This document shows, one piece after another, positions 5,977 to 7,349 of a stretch of DNA of 7,349 nucleotides; position 1 is the first letter of the stretch, and every line of letters starts with the position of its first letter. Source of the DNA: Demequinaceae bacterium UBA4004 (lineage in GTDB: Bacteria > Actinomycetota > Actinomycetes > Actinomycetales > Demequinaceae); assembly GCA_002384765.1 (NCBI GenBank), contig DGBM01000142.1:1-7349 (forward strand), in the 5' to 3' direction. The position numbers were made by a program, and so were the translations under genes. A model generated the notes under the pieces. That model saw only the letters and a list, made by a program, of their open reading frames with translations. It did not search any database and was not told the DNA's origin.

Positions 5977-6971
5977 CCGTCGCCCACCCGTGGCTGCGTG
6001 CCACCCCAGTCGGACATCCTCGGCCCTGGCGGATGCTGTGGATCACGGCAGCCTGGGGTTCCTGTTTCGTCGGCATCACCATCGCCCTTGAGGACGCGCC
6101 GGTGCTGTGGCTCGCGGCACTGCGGGCCCTCATCGCTGGTGCCGCCCTCGCGTTGCTCATCGGCATCCAACGGGTGCCGATCCCGCGCGACCCGCGGACC
6201 TGGGCGCTCGTTGTCTGCCTCGGAGCGGTGAACATCGCCGTGGTGTTCGCGACGATGTTCGGCGCTGCTACCGGAATCGTGTCGGTGCTCGCCAACGCTC
6301 AGCCGATCCTCATCCTTCTGCCCGCGTGGTGGATCTATCGCGAACGCCCCACCCCCGTCGCCATCGTCGCCATCGCCCTCGGCTTCGCCGGGCTGCTCGT
6401 GATCGTGTTGCCGGTAGGGCTTGGCAGTGGGGCGTGGATCGCGTTGACCTCGGCGGCCGCTACGACTGCCGGCACCCTCATCGGGCGGATCGTGCAGGCG
6501 GACCCGCGATTCGTGGCCGCCGCGCAACTGCTCATCGGAGGGGCTCTCCTCGCTGGCACCGCCGCTTTCGCGGAAGGACCCCCGAGGATCTACTGGAGCA
6601 TCCCGTTCCTTCTCGCCCTCCTGTTCCTGTCGCTGGTCGGGACCGCCGCGACGACAGTCGCGTGGTTCACCGAAACCCGACGTGCCCGTCTTGACATCCT
6701 CGCTGCGTGGACCCTGCTCGTGCCGGTGTTCGGAGTGCTCCTGTCCCTGGTGGTCCTGCGGGAAGACCCCGGTCTGTGGGGCTGGATCGGCATTGTCATC
6801 GTGCTGATCTCGATGGCCTTGCTCGCAGCGGGATCCCGGTGCCGATCCTCCGCGGCGGGAATCGCGGCAGTAGCTACCGTCCCACGAACCGCCGAACACG
6901 CAACGCCCGACTCGGACGGACGAGACGAAAGTCACCGCCACCCCATGCGACCCGAGAGGAAACACCGATGA
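5973..6971 (+). CDS. EamA/DMT-family transporter
   Basis: This is a 332-residue membrane protein with ten predicted helices in two repeated halves, the layout of drug/metabolite transporters (EamA family). The first half starts at RMLWITAAWGSCFVG, with LRALIAGAALAL in helix 2; the second half runs from the GSGAWIALTSAA helix to REDPGLWGWIGIVIVLISM, where a Glu before the final Gly-rich helix is typical of EamA domains. A polar tail of about 40 residues follows the last helix; it is rich in Arg and His near its end (ESHRHPMRPERKHR). Family members export or import amino acids, nucleotides and other small organic molecules by secondary transport; the substrate here is unknown. The start ATG 5973 overlaps the upstream stop as ATGA and has no Shine-Dalgarno sequence of its own, so translation probably depends on the DUF2933-like gene. 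No known EamA role in copper handling explains its place in this operon. Confidence 0.92.
   Translation: MTVAHPWLRATPVGHPRPWRMLWITAAWGSCFVGITIALEDAPVLWLAALRALIAGAALALLIGIQRVPIPRDPRTWALVVCLGAVNIAVVFATMFGAATGIVSVLANAQPILILLPAWWIYRERPTPVAIVAIALGFAGLLVIVLPVGLGSGAWIALTSAAATTAGTLIGRIVQADPRFVAAAQLLIGGALLAGTAAFAEGPPRIYWSIPFLLALLFLSLVGTAATTVAWFTETRRARLDILAAWTLLVPVFGVLLSLVVLREDPGLWGWIGIVIVLISMALLAAGSRCRSSAAGIAAVATVPRTAEHATPDSDGRDESHRHPMRPERKHR
6954..6960 (+). promoter_or_regulatory. Ribosome binding site of the multicopper oxidase gene
   Basis: GAGAGGA at 6954-6960 ends seven bases before ATG 6968, within the end of the transporter gene. It supports independent initiation at the multicopper oxidase start in addition to the ATGA coupling. 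Confidence 0.65.
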
Positions 6972-7349
6972 CTGTGCCATCAGACCCGCGTACCCGCTTC
7001 CTGCTCACACGACGAGCGTTCCTCGGCGTTAGCGTCGGCACCCTCGCGACCATTGCGCTGGCCTCCTGCGCTCCCGCTGCGAACTGGGTGCAGCCCGACG
7101 GCGCCCCCGTGCGGGAGGCCGAACGCCGCCGCGGAGGCACCGGCAAGGTCACCACCGCGACATTGACCGCCGCACCCAGTGCGCTTGACCTCGCCGGGAC
7201 CACCGCAGCCACCTGGGCGTTCGGTTCGATCCCGGCCCCCGTGATCCGTCTCGGCGCTGGAGACACACTGAAAGCGACCGTGCGCAACCAGCTGGACACC
7301 GACACCTCCGTGCACTGGCACGGGCTCGCGCTGCGCAACGACATGGACG
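6968..7349 (+). CDS. Multicopper oxidase with Tat-type lipoprotein signal, N-terminal part
   Basis: The window ends inside this gene after 127 complete codons and one base. The N-terminus holds a twin-arginine motif TRRAFLG (R15, R16), a hydrophobic stretch VSVGTLATIALA, and a lipobox LASC with C34. This implies export of the folded, possibly cofactor-loaded enzyme by the Tat route and lipid anchoring outside the membrane. After a polar linker the first cupredoxin domain begins: TWAFGSIPAPVIRLGAGDTL is the usual opening of multicopper oxidases, and HWHG (H116, H118) is the first of the four His motifs that bind the type 2/type 3 copper cluster; it is followed by NDMD, as in CueO/CopA-type oxidases. 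The enzyme would oxidise Cu(I) to the less toxic Cu(II) outside the cell, or act on phenols or other substrates; the first is favoured by the metal ATPase upstream. The remaining His motifs and the type 1 site are beyond the window, so full function cannot be confirmed. The start overlaps the upstream stop as ATGA. Confidence 0.92.
   Translation, partial: MTVPSDPRTRFLLTRRAFLGVSVGTLATIALASCAPAANWVQPDGAPVREAERRRGGTGKVTTATLTAAPSALDLAGTTAATWAFGSIPAPVIRLGAGDTLKATVRNQLDTDTSVHWHGLALRNDMD

Noticed and set aside
5895..6980. 361-codon minus-strand frame opposite the transporter gene
   Set aside because: Highly polar, Gly/Arg/Asp-rich translation without domains; the plus strand gives a convincing ten-helix transporter.

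Overview
The window is GC-rich (I judge by eye about two thirds G+C). All seven genes lie on the plus strand in one tightly packed array with almost no non-coding DNA. Base composition, GTG/ATG starts, codon use and the fused sugar phosphorylase architecture point to an actinobacterium, most likely of the Micrococcales type; that assignment is inference. Both ends of the window cut through genes, so the promoter, any metal-sensing regulator and the terminator lie outside it.

Layout: (1) the C-terminal half of a P1B-type metal ATPase (1-1200), with copper-type residues in its last two membrane helices but CPD in place of the usual CPC; (2) a 1068-residue fusion of a beta-phosphoglucomutase-like HAD domain with a GH65 disaccharide phosphorylase (1220-4426); (3) a 49-codon single-pass membrane microprotein (4423-4572); (4) a type II, archaeal-type glyceraldehyde-3-phosphate dehydrogenase (4611-5669); (5) a small histidine-rich DUF2933-like membrane protein (5659-5976); (6) an EamA/DMT ten-helix transporter (5973-6971); (7) the N-terminal 127 residues of a multicopper oxidase with a twin-arginine lipoprotein signal (6968 to the window end). 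Junctions overlap or are nearly contiguous, several through the four-base ATGA stop/start overlap, so the set reads as a single operon with translational coupling.

The outer genes (metal ATPase, DUF2933 protein, multicopper oxidase) form a recognisable copper-detoxification set: export from the cytosol, a His-rich membrane protein, and an extracytoplasmic copper oxidase. Between them is a carbon-metabolism module that is not part of textbook copper resistance: phosphorolysis of an alpha-linked disaccharide, isomerisation of beta-glucose-1-phosphate to glucose-6-phosphate, and a GAPDH of the lineage normally associated with archaea. The most interesting hypothesis is that this module keeps glycolysis and reducing power running when copper inactivates the housekeeping GAPDH. 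This is inference from gene order and has not been tested. No RNA genes, CRISPR arrays, insertion sequences or credible internal promoters were seen, and no stretch above 40 bases lacks a gene.
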